The notes: generated by a model not told the origin, from the letters alone. A stretch of 64,000 nucleotides of DNA from Ancylostoma caninum (GCA_037903475.1 JBAJFG010000261.1:186001-250000), one strand, 5' to 3'. Positions 1 through 13,128 are shown, counted from the stretch's first letter. Program-made: numbers and translations.

Positions 1-950
1 ATGAATATGTCCATGGAAAAAGGACGTGTGGGCCAGAGGAAGCAGGAAGCTGCAGTCTGAAGGAATCTTAGTGAACCGTCACGAGAATCTCCACTTCTTT
101 TTGTGACCATCCTTTTTCTCAATGAGCAATCTTTGATTAACAGTTTGCTCGACCGAATCCAATACTGCTTATTTCTTTTCTCGAAAAAGGGAAAGAAAAT
201 GACTAGTACATAACATCACGCCTCGCACTTCTTGAAACTGCCAGGAAGATTCCGTTATTCTGAAGGTGGCTTAAGTTTAGAATGACTCGTATAAATTCAA
301 CGCTGAATATATCAAGCACGCTCCCTGATCATTGTCCACCCCTAACCCCTTTCATTGATGTTGGTTCCTTCTTAATATTGGTCGAAGTGGGCTAGCTCGT
401 ATACAAATATGTGTCCACTACACTAGTGAACGTCGAATGAACCTTTTTTTAACTTTTGCAAACAGGAATGGATCCCATTATGTAGGAACAAGATTTGCGT
501 GTGATTTCATTTTGTTTTGTGTGATTTCTATTTTGTCGCGTTAGTGACATCAACTGCGCTGGCCCAGCTTCGCCTCCCTCCCACCAGCACAGGAAATAAA
601 TAGGGCTACTCCACGGGTTTTCACTGCTACAGATCAGCAAAAATGATTCGTTTCAACACATTGACGACAATCGACTTTTTGGCGAGTTATGCCACGTGGG
701 ACCAAAGCGAAATTCTCGTTTGTTTTCGCCACTGCACTATTCACTCAGGTGAAACTTTTCTAGTCTAGACCGAGTAATTTCAAGAAGAATCCGCTTAATT
801 AGATTTCATTAGAAAAACTTTCCTGATTTTCCGGAATTCTAGAGAAAAACTCCAGAAATCATTGGATAATCACAGGAATTCTCCGGAAAATTTCACGAAT
901 TCTTCCGCTAATTTCCGGAACAGGGTCAAACGTGTGTCGATAAATTATCA

Positions 951-1049
951 AGAGGGGAGGGGGTCGTACGGGGGGGGGGGGGTGGGGAAAGAGGGAGGGT
1001 CGTAAGGGGGAGGGGGTCGTGGTCGGGAGGAGGGTGTGGAATAGGAGGT
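951..1049. repeat. G-rich low-complexity tract
   Basis: The + strand carries many G runs, including one of about 13 G near 970-982, separated by short TCGTA or TGG spacers. It has the composition of a G-quadruplex-forming tract. No gene is visible on either side: bases 1-950 hold no supportable gene, only short open frames. Confidence 0.8.
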
Positions 1050-1176
1050 AGAAATTCAGGCTAAAATTTTCGCACGTCCGTACTGAAAGTCTTAGCCAGA
1101 TCCCTATAAACAGTTATTTCGTGCTTTACGGTCGATCATCTTAAATCTACTACAAGCGCGTATCATTTTACGCCAT

Positions 1177-1380
1177 GCAAAAATTCTAGCCTCGGAGGGG
1201 ATCGAATCCTTGACCATGTCGATGATGTGTATGGTCGTTTTTCGTGACGAATACGAAGGTATTTCGTTTAGAAACTCTGTACGGACGCTTTCAGACTTAA
1301 ATTCGCTCACCGCACACGCTTTAACCCTCAGCAAAAATTTTAGCCTCGGTAGGGATCGAACCCTTCACCATGTAGATGTG
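1177..1380 (-). repeat. Two tandem copies of a tRNA-derived (SINE-like) 3' half
   Basis: Bases 1177-1226 and 1331-1380 share a block of about 45 bp. On the - strand each copy reads like the B-box half of a tRNA (GGTTCGATCCC in the better copy) followed by ACCGAGGCTA and AATTTTTGC. No intact A box or clover-leaf was found, so these are probably SINE pieces rather than tRNA genes. Confidence 0.45.
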
Positions 1381-1862
1381 TTTTCTTGATGTGTTCGAGC
1401 CTCATTAGTTACGTAAGCAACATTGCATAGTTAATGCACGTTTTTTGTCCACCGCGTACATTTCAACGTTTTCCAAAAAACTTCCAAACAACTACTTAGA
1501 TAGAAAAGAGCCATCCACGCTACCATTTCTGAACTAGTACTCGATACCAGTGCCGGACACAGGAGTGGCAAGCCAGGGGCGTGGGAAAAATGGCAACTCC
1601 GCCACTCCGGGAAATTGAATGGAAGAATAAAAAAAAGTTTTACTTCGAAGAAAAGAGGGACAGGGTGAGCAGCGGCTTTCAGAGTTTCTGAGCAGGATGT
1701 CTGTCAGATCTTTCTCGTATGGCTGGTGTCTTAATGTAGCTGAATAAGCACGGCTTACCTCACAAGTTTGTTGAAGTTGAACACCGGTTTCAAGGAGTAA
1801 TGATACAAAGTGAACCATCCTTGCATTCAAGAAATGGTCATCAGATAACAACTTAATTAATG

Positions 1863-2375
1863 ATACCAGTATGATCGTCCGGCTAACGCCGGACTCTTAG
1901 GCTTCTTTTCGTGGTGGCTTCGCTCGCATACTTTCATTGTCCTCAGATAAGATTAGTGCAGGTGGATGAACAGACACTATCCATAGAGAAGTATTCTTTA
2001 CCGCGGTTCATGGAACCATTGACCCACCATGGACAGCTCTTTCCAACAATTTGTGGTGACGCATTTCGGTTTGCTGCGGTGGAAGTAAATAGTGAAAATT
2101 GACCGAGTAAGTGCAAACTGGGATTGGACCTGAGCACCAGTGCACCCTTATCTCACCGTTGGAACCTGCCTCCAAAGGTTCCTCCCGTTTTGGAAGCCGG
2201 CGCACCCTTATCACGCCGTTGCACCCGTCCCCAGGTGTTCCCCCTATTTTGGACGCGGATCATACCGCTAGCCCACCTCTAACATACACTATGCTGCATC
2301 CTTGTCACTCCTCGCCCGTCTGGTTCATGGTCCTCGTTATAAAGGTATACTACCCGTCTCAGTGTTTTCGACTCA
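1863..2375 (+). mobile_element. TIR/minisatellite repeat family, copy 1 (left end)
   Basis: Starts with ACCAGTATGATCGTCCGGCT, the conserved terminus seen at several other places in this window. The signature CTTCTTTTCGTG and CTTCGCTCGCAT follow. The interior holds about two degenerate units of a roughly 59-bp minisatellite (GGCGCACCCTTATCACGCCG, then CACCCGTCCCCAGG) and ends at a TATA-like stretch, CGTTATAAAGG, near 2335. No opposite terminus is recognisable nearby, so the copy is truncated or degraded. It has no coding capacity. Confidence 0.6.
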
Positions 2376-2429
2376 AAAATGTTCAAAGGGATGCCTGGGA
2401 TAGTCCCCCACAAAGGGCTTTGTAGTGTG

Positions 2430-2695
2430 CTCCGGATTTTTCCAGAAACTCTTCCCAGGAATTGCCGAAAATCCCGAATTCTCTGGAGAAATCTGGAGAA
2501 TCGCTCCAGAAACTCTGCAGATTTTCTCCAAACTCCTGAAAAAATGGCCATTTCGAGAGAATTCTGGTACTTTTCTGAAAAATTCTACTTGAAATCTCTG
2601 AACTCGCTTTTTTCTCCAGAATTTTCAAGAATTCTTCTGAAAACGTCAAGACCCCTGACTTCTTGAGATAATCTCTCGGATTCTTCTTGAAAGTT
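2430..2695. repeat. GAATTCT/TCCAGAA-rich short-motif region
   Basis: Irregular interspersed short motifs (GAATTCT, CTCCAGAA, TTTCTGAAA) occur on both strands. A related block lies at about 800-920. The open frames here (2383-2700 - and 2379-2666 +) follow the repeat period and are not taken as genes. An AT-rich stretch with no gene signal follows, 2700-2960. Confidence 0.5.
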
Positions 2696-2959
2696 TGCAC
2701 CTGAGCATAGATATATCAATAAATTACTATCGTTTATCAATATTCTCATAATTGTTATCGACAATTAATCAGTGAATAACGACAACTATTATCAATCAAC
2801 AAATAAAAATACCAATAATATTGATTATTTTTTTATAAGAAATTTCAGTGATTGTGACATTTATTGAAAATGCGGAATCATAATACAATTTTACATTAAC
2901 TTCAGAATATACATGGAATTAACATATTATAGGTATTATTGGCGTATTTTTTACTGCTG

Positions 2960-5900
2960 TTTTGTTATGAGTAATACAGTATGTCTACCGCGACGCACGA
3001 AAATGGGGATGCGGTACAAAATGGTGGCCATATTGAAACTCGGCGGATGAGACAACCCCATATGCAAAGTTTCAGAAGATTTTGATCCCGGGATCCCCAC
3101 CTTTTTACGTGGTACCCGATAGTGGGTCCCTTGGTCGTCAACATGTTAAAGAGAATACAAGAACAAAAATGTGATGAGAAGGTTCATTACACTCTCCCTG
3201 TTCCTATGTCTTTTCTCGTCAGATGTTAGAATCTCTATATGTGTCTCTATATGCCGGAATTCATTGACGGCAACTTGACTCGGACGTAGAAAAAAATCTA
3301 TTTTTTACTAGTCAATATCCCTCCATTTCTATGGACCACTAGCTATATCTGCTTTGTTTGCTTTTTTTTGATTTTCCTGACAACTTGTGTTTTCAAACTG
3401 TGATCCCAATTTATGTTAAAACTTTCTTTTTATGTTGCTTGAATTAATGAGGGTTATGCCCTGAGTGGTAAAGGTTACTCTTCTCTTCATTTCTAGCATT
3501 TTCATTGTCGTTCTAAAGCTGTTTGCAGAAACATGTATGGGGTTTTCGAAGTTGGTTACTGGGTAAAGCATCCTTATAATCCCCGATTTTGCTAGATAAT
3601 TGGGTAAACCATGCACAGATTAAGTTCTAAGAAAAAAGTCCTTCTACTACAGGAACCACGGTAATTGTTGGACAGAACACGAAAAAAAATGCGAATCCGC
3701 GTTTTTTCGTTTTTTCTACATAACTTATGTAGTTCATTTTGCTCCTAATCAGAATTTCTGTCCACCAATCAGTTTGTGGAGACGAGCCTACAAGTTGAGC
3801 CTGATATCGTCTTCAAATTTTCACTGGAAAAGCATCTACTTTCTAAAGCACCAACGGGTACGAGTTAGCGAGCGAGAGTCCACAATGTAACCCTGTAACT
3901 CTTCTCGTAATCTACAGCTCAAGGCGAGCATTTTGGTATCCTACTCAGCTACATTTCCGACGCTTCGAAATTTTTCAAGTTTTTGATAGGTGCTGTTTTA
4001 CACTTTTTTGTATTGTTGTGCAAACGCTATGTCATCATCTTACAATATCCCCGCTACTCTTCAAACGTTTACTCAGGACTGACTACAAAAGTTTTGTTCT
4101 GGAATTTTGCTAGGAATCGCAGTAATCGTAGCAATTTCTATTTCACGTGGTGGGTTCATGTGCAAAACCAGCGATATGAATGACACGTATTCTTTACGAT
4201 GTTGAATTTGAACCGAACCTGTTATAATTTGGCAGTGCTCACCGTTGTTACCTTAGGATTTAGTCATCGTCCAATAAGCAAGATTTTTGGAATTGACAGT
4301 ACCCATCTATCATTTTCGGAACTTGTTATTATACATTTGAGTGCAGAATTTCCCGACGTTTTTCTTTCTTCGGGAAAGCCTTTACCTCCTCACGAAGCCT
4401 GGAAACCGCGTTTTGAATGAGATTGAAGAGTGCGAATCTCACGATTAAGAGATGGGTGCTCGTGCAAATCGCGGTCTTTTCAAGGCAATTGCTCTATGCA
4501 AGTAATGGCCAAATCCAAGCACAACCCATGTATATCCATGCATAGCCCATGCGTCTCCAAATCCGATGCGAATTCGATGCAAAATCCGCGGAACACCCAC
4601 GATTTTCTTCATCTCATGCAAATCCCATACACACCGATGTAAAACATGGTTTCTAAGTTTCCTTAATCTTTGAGCTTCACCGGTACTGTCTGAGCAGAGC
4701 TTATGCAGTGTTCATCATGCTAACTTTCACAAATTATCGAGCCTTTTGAGCGCCAGACGATGTTGGATTGAGGAACATCGAAATCTATTGCTAGCTTTTG
4801 GATAACTGATCATTTTTACCCTACTCTAGCTATGAGACAAAATTGATGGTGGAACTCTGATAGGTGATGTTGTATGTAATATTCTACCCGTGTGATATTG
4901 TGCCAAACCCTCTAACACACAAGTAGAGTTTTGCCCTGCGTGTGAGACTGTATCCGTTACTTCTGTGAATCTTTGTTCGTCGTGGGATGAGACTGACTTC
5001 TCAAAGGATTAGTCTTCATCTGTGAATAGATTTACATATGTATGAGCATATGTATGTCAATCAGAACCCTAACCCTATCGCAACTCAGAGTAGATAAAGA
5101 GATGACGCTGTTTTGAAGGGAGCAAAAACAGAAATCATTAGTAAGTCGCGACACGAGAGCAATATTCGACTAGGAGGCAACGCAGGATGTGTTCCTATAC
5201 GCTCTTGATCCCTCGAATCTCCCATCGGCCACCCCTTATCAGCCATTGGCTCGTCTCCATTGAGCGCAGAATATTACTTGGGTACAATATTATATAAGAC
5301 TCCGGCATCTTCCTGATTTGTGAGATATGCTTGCATCGCAATGATCGGATATGAGGTTCTTTGGTTGATCCACCAATGAATACGTCGATGAGATCGCGCA
5401 CTGACCCCCTTGTGTTCTCTGTTTTTCTTGGAATGAGAGAGTGTAGGAGAATTCATGTGAATGTGACTATCTACGCCTTTTTATGAAGTGAATAATTAAA
5501 AATTTTGCTGAAGCGAAAAATATTAGCAAAGAAAAAAGTGTGGACAGAGCACAACGTTTTAGCACAACGTTTTATGTGCGAAGAATGAGTAGTCAATAGC
5601 GCCTGATGGTTATAAAGCAAGCTACTGCCTTCAAGATGTTCGTTTAACGTCACTGAAATGAAAATGTTCACTTCAGTGCAAATGCATGAATTATAGGGAA
5701 AAATAGTGAGGATATGGAGGCAATTAGAAAGCGCAGTACAAAACTAATATAATCATATCATTGTCTTCCCAACCAATGCCTTTTTCCGTTGCTTTCTTTC
5801 CGCCGTCAAAAAAGTCCAGTAGACGACGTTTCACGGAGTACATTGAACACTGCTCGATTCAGTGCACTCATTGCGTTTGTGCGAGCGGAGGTAGAATAAT

Positions 5901-6116
5901 TGAGAGCGGGCGAAGAATAGACGGAAGTTCCATCTCATGGTCAATATCTCTGGTACGATCTCGTTACCTTGTCGCGACCTGCAAGAGCGACCAAAAGCTA
6001 TCATTTTCCTGCAGAAGTCACGAAAATGTTTTAGTTTCTCTGTGATTTCTGCCGTCCTTGAGTAAATCACAAATTCTGAAAACGCGTCTTCTGATCAGAA
6101 ACTCTCCATTTTTCAG
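2960..6116. other. No supportable gene; possible upstream exons of the 6.1-10.2 kb gene
   Basis: Only short open frames without family motifs are present. Bases 4490-4640 contain irregular ATGCAAATCC/CCCATGCA-like repeats. The 5' part of the membrane-protein gene beginning at 6117 should lie here or further upstream, but I could not find an exon with a matching donor phase. Confidence 0.5.
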
Positions 6117-9100
6117 CGAAGTCTGCGCATGGACCTGTTGAGGCCGTTCGAGGAACCGGACCTGCGGATTATCATCCCCAATCCGGCGGTGAGTCATTCT
6201 GAGTCATTCTAGAGCACCATTAGGGCTAGCAGCAGTACGTGGCATGGGTTCTACTTATAGTAATTCATGAGTATGGATATTAAGAGGGAGGATAGGGTGG
6301 GAATCTTAATGCGGAGCTACGAGCGATAAGGTCTTTGTGTGCTGAGGGGAAAATGCGCAGAGAACGGGCATCGACGAACATCAGACTGCATCGATTCGTC
6401 TGGAACAGGTTTCCCAGCGATCCCAGCGCTCTCATCATGTCCTCCTTCCAAATATTGGTGAGCTATTTTTTGACTGCTCTGAAAAACGAGGATATCCATT
6501 GGTGCATGCTGCTGTATGCTGCCGGTTAGAAATTTTGTAGAATTTTCGTTTCCAAGTTTACTATTAACTCTGCTCTTCAAAAAGGCCGTGGCTTTACAGT
6601 TTTTTGGATGTGGTCATTCGTTCCAAACCAAAAATTGAAATAGTCTGTTATTCAAAGATTCGAAGATTTGAAAACGCCCAAAAAACAGCCAAAAACTCTA
6701 CATGTATCGCCGGCTCACCGTACATTTTTCGGTTTTACACAGCCCACGCATGTAAGCGACGGTCATTGTTTGTAGTTGTTAGACAGTAAGGATGAGCATT
6801 TTTCGATAACACCTTTTACGGTGTTAGAAGGTGTTTTGGCATGTGGTCCTAGCTACTCTCCTATTTTTTGTTTCATAAGCTTTTTTCCCTTGTAATATTT
6901 TATTTACTTATGCAGAACCTATACCTTACGAAACTGATTATTTTCTCATATTTCACGGTTCAGCTACGAAAAGGAGTGTATGTTGTGGGATAACAGCTTC
7001 ACGTAATTTCATTTCTATTTCTAGAAATATTTGCATCACAAGCTATACGTAGTTCTGGTCGACGTCTTCTAAAAGGTGTTAGAAAGGTTTTTTAATGCAA
7101 GAATTCTTGGGAACATTAAGTATTTCTCATCGTTCTATTCAGGAGAAGTATAAACCTTTAGCCCAACACTGAACAGGAACTAAAACATAGTCATAAACTG
7201 CCCAACATTACTGCGTGATTTCTATTTGATGGGAGGTTCCGGGCACATCGACCATTCGTAATCATAGCCACGTGCATCTGATGTGTCGTTAGTTCATGTT
7301 TCAAAGTTGAATTTCAATGGCCTTTGCAGCTAATTTCCCACAAAAGTTAACTTTAAAAAATTTCCTATTTGTAGTCGCTAAGAGTAAAAGCGTTAACATC
7401 CAGGTCACCAGCAATTCTTAAACCTATAATGTATTACGTAAAGAAAACTGTTAGTTCGAGCATATGCCCTCTTCCGCCTAACAATCGTTTTTGAGACTCT
7501 TATATGGAAAGAATCTCCAGGAGCTCCTTATCACAATAGTAGACTTGATTCCATGCAAAACTGCCGAAAACCTATTTTTAAGCCCCACGGAGCCAAGGCG
7601 GAACTATGTAATTTCCTCACATTGTGTTCCCTTACTGGTCAGATATCGGGCGCTCCTCCTATCTTGTTTGGGAGTGGATGGTAATGACGGTTCACGAGGT
7701 TCACGAACTTCTTAAAAAGGTGCATCTTCGACCCTCTTCAGAGCTTAAGACTTGAGAGAACGTGGTCTCTGAATAATGAACCCCCCACAGGAGTGCCCTA
7801 TACAGAGACCTCGTTCTCTTGCTTTGCCCCGCCCCTTTCTTCGTTCACAAGCTCCCCAAGAATTGGGGCGCGGAAACGGGGTTTTCGGCAGTTTGCACCG
7901 AACCACGTACCCCATTGTAATCTGGAGCGTCTGGAATTTTTTCATGTGAAAATCTCAAAACGGACTCTCAGATGCGACGTTCCATGTAACAGCGAGAAGA
8001 AGCAATGCCAATTTTTTCTTCAAAATTCAACGCTATGCAATCTGTTGTTGTCACCCTCTGATAGGGGTTGTCAGCGTTTCAGTAAGGAACTTATTAAGGA
8101 CAGAGGACATCTATGAAAATAAGAACTTGTGTTGTTTTGTCATTGTCATAAGCAGACAATGAGAGCTGTTTAGAGTTCAGAAACGGATGAGGAGATGAGT
8201 GCGTCGGAGCGGCGACGCTACAAGGCGTACACTGTGATGCAGCGCTCTGGATTCCAACACACAGAGTACGTGTTACTTCCATCCGTGGACGTTTAAGATG
8301 TTAAAGCTACAGAACCCAGCTTCCTTTCGGAACACTAGGGCCATCTTGTGTTTTTCAGATACGTGAAGATCATGGTGCACTTGTGCAGGGCGGAGCTGGC
8401 TATTTCGCTCGCCTTCCTCGTCCACGGGCTCAGCTGTCCCGGTTACCCTGGCGAAGCGGAGTACCAGAGCACGTGTCACATGAATACAGTGGCGGCACTG
8501 GTCGGCCTTCTCACAGGAGCGCTAGGACTCGGAGCTGTGCACAGGTGAGAGCGGTCATCAATCAGCATGCAGACAAAAAGCCACCTCTGCTCAGGGCAGC
8601 AGCCTATTCCGACACCTAAACCCGACAGTCACGAATGGAGGAGAACGCAATGTTTGCTGTTAAATATGAAAAGAAAGCTCCATTAAAGGATGATGAATCC
8701 TGGTTCATTGTTGATCTCTTTGTACACTATTAGGGCCACTTAGAGCATGTCCTCCATCGTCATGATTTCAAAGCGGCCGGCGGCTACAAAACTTATCCAC
8801 GGCATGTTCAGAACGACACATCGCGAAATGACCATTCAGAAAAGCAAAGAAAAATATGGGTACGAAGTCATCCCTCAGTCGCCTCCTACTTCAGTTCCCG
8901 GCGATGCACCGTTCCCTGGTGGGGAAAAGCTTGAAAAACTGCGGCGGAGCCAAAATATGTGTGGGTCGCTTCTGTCTCAGAGCGCTGCTATTCTTTACAG
9001 AGGGCACTTGTTTACTATGAAGAAGCAGAAGAGTCAATCATCAACATGGGAAATACCTCTTGGGCGGTATCCTTTGCAGAAAACTAGGCAGGCAAGATTA

Positions 9101-10205
9101 AAAATATCCAATTCTGTGGCCCGGATAAGTATTGCAGTTTGGAGTGGTTTTGATGAATTTTAAACCAATTTCATCGTTAACGCTGTGCACGGATGTATCA
9201 TACATATCATTGAAATTTCCCATGGTAAACGTGCTAATGTACCCAAAGCTACTCTCTGCTAGGCAGCGTTCATCGCGCCTTTATCCATACGTGACCTTGC
9301 CTACAGTCCTTGTCGAAAAGGTAGACGGATTGCGCGTGCGCTTTCATAGCGTTTGCTGCCGCAGAACTACTGCGAGACCTACTCAACTCTCTCACTTGGA
9401 GCATGCTCTCTCTGCATTTATTGTTAAGGCCCATCGCCTCTGCAGAATTTGACAACGTTATGTGTTTTCTATCCAACAAAACAACCTACAACATTTAATG
9501 TGGTGTAATGTGTCCTCTTGTCATGTATAAATCATCTAATGAGTAAGTTACGTTGAATATCTAATGTATTTTTATTCTAGCGTGCATATGTAATGTAATG
9601 TAATAGCCCATAGTCAGTGGCGGTCGCGTAGGGGATAACCCTTGCTTCTTCCCGCCTCCTCCTTTCCCTAATTATGACCGCTCATAGCGTCAGAAAAAGG
9701 TGAAGTGGAGAATTAATATGAAGGCGTCGCTATTTAGATATCGCTGGCGTACCATGCTGATGATGTGGTTGGTGTGCTGCATCATCTCGGCGGTCGGCAA
9801 TCTGTTGGCTGTTATCACCACAGGCATCTGGCTCGACCATCTCTCCAAAATGAAGGATCGCACAGGTCTTGTGAACGGCCTTTCAGGATTCATGCTACTC
9901 TCCTCAGTCGCCGTTGGTATGTTGATTCGTGCTTGTCCTAGATTTTCCACCTGATTTGTGCGCGTTTTAGGGGTGTGCTTCATTTTAACTGCAGTTATGA
10001 TATGTCACTATTGGAACTCGAATTCTCCGAAGTATCAGCCCGTGGGAAAAATCGCGGTAAGCTCGATTCTCTTAAAACAGACTCTTTACCAGTACATACG
10101 TCCGACTTTTAGAAGCGTACGCGGTTGCGCCGTCGCCTATCAAGGATGAAGAGTGGCGAGAAGAAAGAGGCCCGACCTGTGAGCAAGGGTTACCATGTGG
10201 TCTGA
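6117..10205 (+). CDS. Predicted four-helix (tetraspan) membrane protein, seven exons, 5' incomplete
   Basis: Exons read by eye: 6117-6188, 6347-6457, 8181-8265, 8359-8544, 9738-9916, 9971-10056, 10113-10205. Every junction keeps one frame (phases 1,1,2,2,1,0), giving 269 residues and a TGA stop. Acceptors are TTTTTCAG, CTGAG (weak, exon 2), GTTCAG, TTTTTCAG, ATTTAG, TTTTAG and TTTTAG; donors are GTGAGT, GTGAGC, GTACGT, GTGAGA, GTATGT and GTAAGC. The N-terminal part is hydrophilic (DEEMSASERRRYK). Four hydrophobic segments follow: ELAISLAFLVHG, VAALVGLLTGALGLG, MMWLVCCIISAVGNLLAVI and SSVAVGVCFILTAVMI. The first loop has two cysteines (SCPG and STCHM). The tail is basic (KRTRLRRRLSRMK) and ends KGYHVV. 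This topology, with a short cysteine-bearing first loop and cytoplasmic tail, fits a claudin/MARVEL-like tetraspan protein, but I do not recognise the family. Exon 2 is least certain. Confidence 0.75.
8747..9163 (+). other. Unassigned 138-codon open frame inside intron 4 of the tetraspan gene
   Basis: A single ATG-to-stop frame lies wholly inside the intron between 8544 and 9738. No recognisable motif or flanking splice signal supports it as a gene. It could be chance or an old insert. The rest of that intron shows nothing else. Confidence 0.15.
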
Positions 10206-12129
10206 AAGGGACTCTTTCCACTAGGCAGGGTTTCCTGTGTAAACATTCCGGAGCGAGCAGAATCTCAGTAGAGCTGTCGAGATGGTTAGAAGCGTCGCTG
10301 CATCGCCTTGTCGAAAATCATTTATACATTAATGCAGAATTTAATTCCACACTGCCGTTGCACATAAGTACGTTCTCGAGATTTCTCATCGGGTCTAGTT
10401 GATTTCTAATCGTATAAAATCATAGGAGCAAACCTTTTCGAAGCTTTTGAGTCTTGCTCAGCCTGAGTTTCATTTCATTTCAGAGGTGATTTTAATTTGT
10501 CTTGTTTACCAAATATGACTCCATGGTCGTACAAAGGAGCGATAAATGTTATTCTACAGCTGTAATTCTCACCTAAAAATGTTGGAAAACATCAGCAGAA
10601 TGGACGCTATGCCTGACTTCGCTTAGGTGTTTTACTACCCCGGCTATTTTACACCTGATGAGGGAATTTGCTACCACAGATAAATCCATTCAAGGTGCTC
10701 GCCACTTTAGTGATCAGCATGTTGACGGGCCCGAACGGCCTTTTTTAACCGAATTATTGACGGAAAATGAAAGAGAGAAGTTATTCGGATAATGACTTCA
10801 TGGAAAATGCATGGCATATTTGTGTTCAGCTTCTTTGAGAACACTGGTAAATGCGCTCTTACCCGTCCCTTAGAAGAAGCGAAAAATTCAAAAACTCGAC
10901 TGAACATGCGATAAAACCAATAACTCAGTGTTTCCATCTTAGTATGCTTATCGTCAAAAAAAATCTAAGGATTTGCGAAATGGCAATAGGCCTGAAGACG
11001 CCTTTTGAAACCTTGAAAGAGAAGGCTGTAAACGATTTCGAAAGATCACACAGCCGAAGAACATTTATTGCATTTTGTTTATTTATTTTCTGTGCACAAC
11101 ACGGTGCGTCAAATAGCACAGAAGAACCAAAAACACTAATTTGAACAAGTAAACAAAATTTCTATGTGAGCACCTTCTATAGTAGAATATATCATACCAG
11201 TGCCTTGTTATGTAAATATTAAAGTAAGATAACTTCAGCCAAAGCCTGTATTCCAAATTGGTGGAGCTGTATATAATCACTCACTACCAAAGTATAATAA
11301 CATGGTATTAATACCCAACCGAGCTGAAGTAGGTATTAAGAATGAATGACGTTAGGGAGCCCGCCACTTCCCACTATGATATCAGGAAATCCGACAGTAG
11401 ATTTTTGGCTGTTAGGTGTTCCCTAGCCCTAACAACCTACTGTGGGGCTCACCTTCGGTAAATCAAGCTCAGGAATGGGCTATGGATGTGCATTCATTGA
11501 TGAAGCACAGTATGATGTAAAGTTACGTATTGAGTGATGCGTCTACCGAAAGGAACAGAACCTGACGAACAGAACGTTGTGTTAGAAGAAAGTAACCAGT
11601 GAGCAAAAGGTACTCTAGGAGGACCGCACTTCCAATAAAAACAGAACTAAAACAGTAAAAATTAACAGAGTAGATCAAACAGAAAACAAAACAGAAAAGA
11701 AGTATTTCCAAATTCGTTATTCCAAAAATATTAGTATATTTCCAAAAATCGTGCGACCAAGACAGACGGTGATGGGGTTGAACTGTCGTTGATGTAGCTT
11801 GGCTAGTCAAGTATTATCAGTGGCAAACTCTGAAAAATCAAACCTCACTAATGCCTAAAATTCGAAGCAAGTCAATTTTTCTTAACCTGTTCCGAAAGGT
11901 GGGAGTCGTTGGTGAAGTTATGACATCAGTGGGCAATAGCTCAATCCATCTGGCACAATGGAAAAATAGTGTATCAAAGACTTTCGAGTTAAAACTGCGA
12001 GTAATTTCCCTATTGCGCAAGCAGAATCCGCCTGTGCGGCCACTACACAGTTTGAAAATCAAGTATTTGCTGGCTTTAGGTTTACAATTCAATCGTAGGA
12101 CATTAAAACAAAAGGCTATATCATTAATT
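10206..12129. other. Intergenic; one unassigned 97-codon open frame
   Basis: No exon set or transposon terminus was recognised. An open frame at 10851-11144 (+) has a hydrophobic patch near its C-terminus (FIAFCLFIFCA) but no family signature. I do not call it a gene. Confidence 0.4.
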
Positions 12130-13010
12130 TTTTTTCAATTGTTTCACCACGCAGGTTGTTATGAACTCTTTATTTACCAACGTTTCGACAATACGCCGTT
12201 TTCAAGGCCTGAATGTGGATCTATCTTCGTGAATCTCTACGCCATCAAACGCCTCCTCTAAACTGTGCCTTCAACTCGTAGTGGCTGGCTAACACCAGAC
12301 ATGTGAGACGAACTCACCAAGTGTTCCACCAAAAGGCGGAGAATATATCCGCACTGCAATATGCGACTGTCACTAGCGCATGAGTGAGGATCGCTCACCC
12401 TGAGGTGAAAATCTTATAGCATGTATAATGGTAGGAACGGCATTAGATCACTAGTTATCGACATGCGATCTATTCTGTTGCTCATCCTGGGGTTTCGCAC
12501 TGAAAACCAGAATGCTTTGAGAGCTTTCCTCGCCAAGATTTCCAGTTCACAGGCCAGAATTGTGATTCTACATCAAATGGTTTCCACTATGGTCCTCGTG
12601 TCTGTGTTTCCCGAGTGGCTTTATCAAACTTTCCCTCCTTTCGCTAACAAGATGCTCATTCATTCGTACATGAAGAGGTCGCCCGGTCTTACCGATATAG
12701 ATAGCATGGCAGCTTGAACACTCGATTTGGTAGACCACCCCTGTTTTTGCACAGTCTCGAATTTTACCGTATGGACATGTGATGCATTCGTGACTACACT
12801 CTGATGTTCATTGACGATACATTTTGGGAGGTTTGTTTGGCAACCTCGCAGACGGGCTTGCCATCTACCCAGGCAAACAAAGCCAAAGCAAATGTATTGC
12901 CAAACAAGAAGTCCCGCAAAATATATCGCCATGCAAACCCCGTCAAATGTATAGCCACACAAAACTCGTCAAATGTATCGCCACACGAACCTTGCCAATT
13001 GTATCGTCGA
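12130..13010 (-). mobile_element. Penelope-like element 1, 3' half: GIY-YIG endonuclease and 3' end
   Basis: Read on the - strand. Bases about 13010-12805 hold tandem repeats (TGTATCGCC and CAAATGTAT motifs on +). Then comes the Cys-rich lead-in to the endonuclease (ECITCPYGK followed by DCAKTG), then GVVYQIECSSC, AIYIGKTGR and RMNEHL at about 12740-12640. These are the GIY, YIG, Arg and His/Glu hallmarks of PLE GIY-YIG endonucleases. The C-terminal signature SVRNPRM and ITSDL lies at about 12520-12440. A noncoding 3' end runs to about 12134. Several frames are broken, so this is a decayed copy. Its reverse transcriptase half is at 25431-26670, on the far side of the inserted LTR element. Confidence 0.8.
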
Positions 13011-13037
13011 ACAGAAGGATTATCAACATATTGATAG

Positions 13038-13110
13038 GATCATCAGGAATCGTGCCATGACACCAATCTTAGGAGTCCGCTGCCTTACCACCTGAGCCAT
13101 CCGGATCGAC
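13038..13110 (-). repeat. tRNA-like (pol III A-box) sequence
   Basis: On the - strand GGATGGCTCAGGTGGTAAGG matches a pol III A box and D-arm. It is followed by GCAGCGGACTC and a poor B box (GGCACGATTCC). It shares GGATGGC, TGG, TAA and GCAGCGGACTC with the tRNA-like sequence at 60914-60995. It is probably a tRNA-derived SINE head or tRNA pseudogene sitting between PLE 1 and the LTR. Confidence 0.45.
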
Positions 13111-13128
13111 ACCGCCAATGGTTAAGCC

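Noticed and set aside
5061..5075. AACCCTAACCCT telomere-like sequence
   Set aside because: Only two units, and the nematode telomere repeat is TTAGGC-type; no array or chromosome-end context.
6131..6188. Alternative start ATG at 6131 giving MDLLRPFEEP
   Set aside because: This frame ends in phase 0 and meets a stop (AAACGGATGAGGAGATGA) when joined to exon 8181; the other frame is open through all seven exons.
11851..12261. 136-codon + strand open frame
   Set aside because: Its second half runs antisense through the Penelope 3' end; no motif supports the first half.
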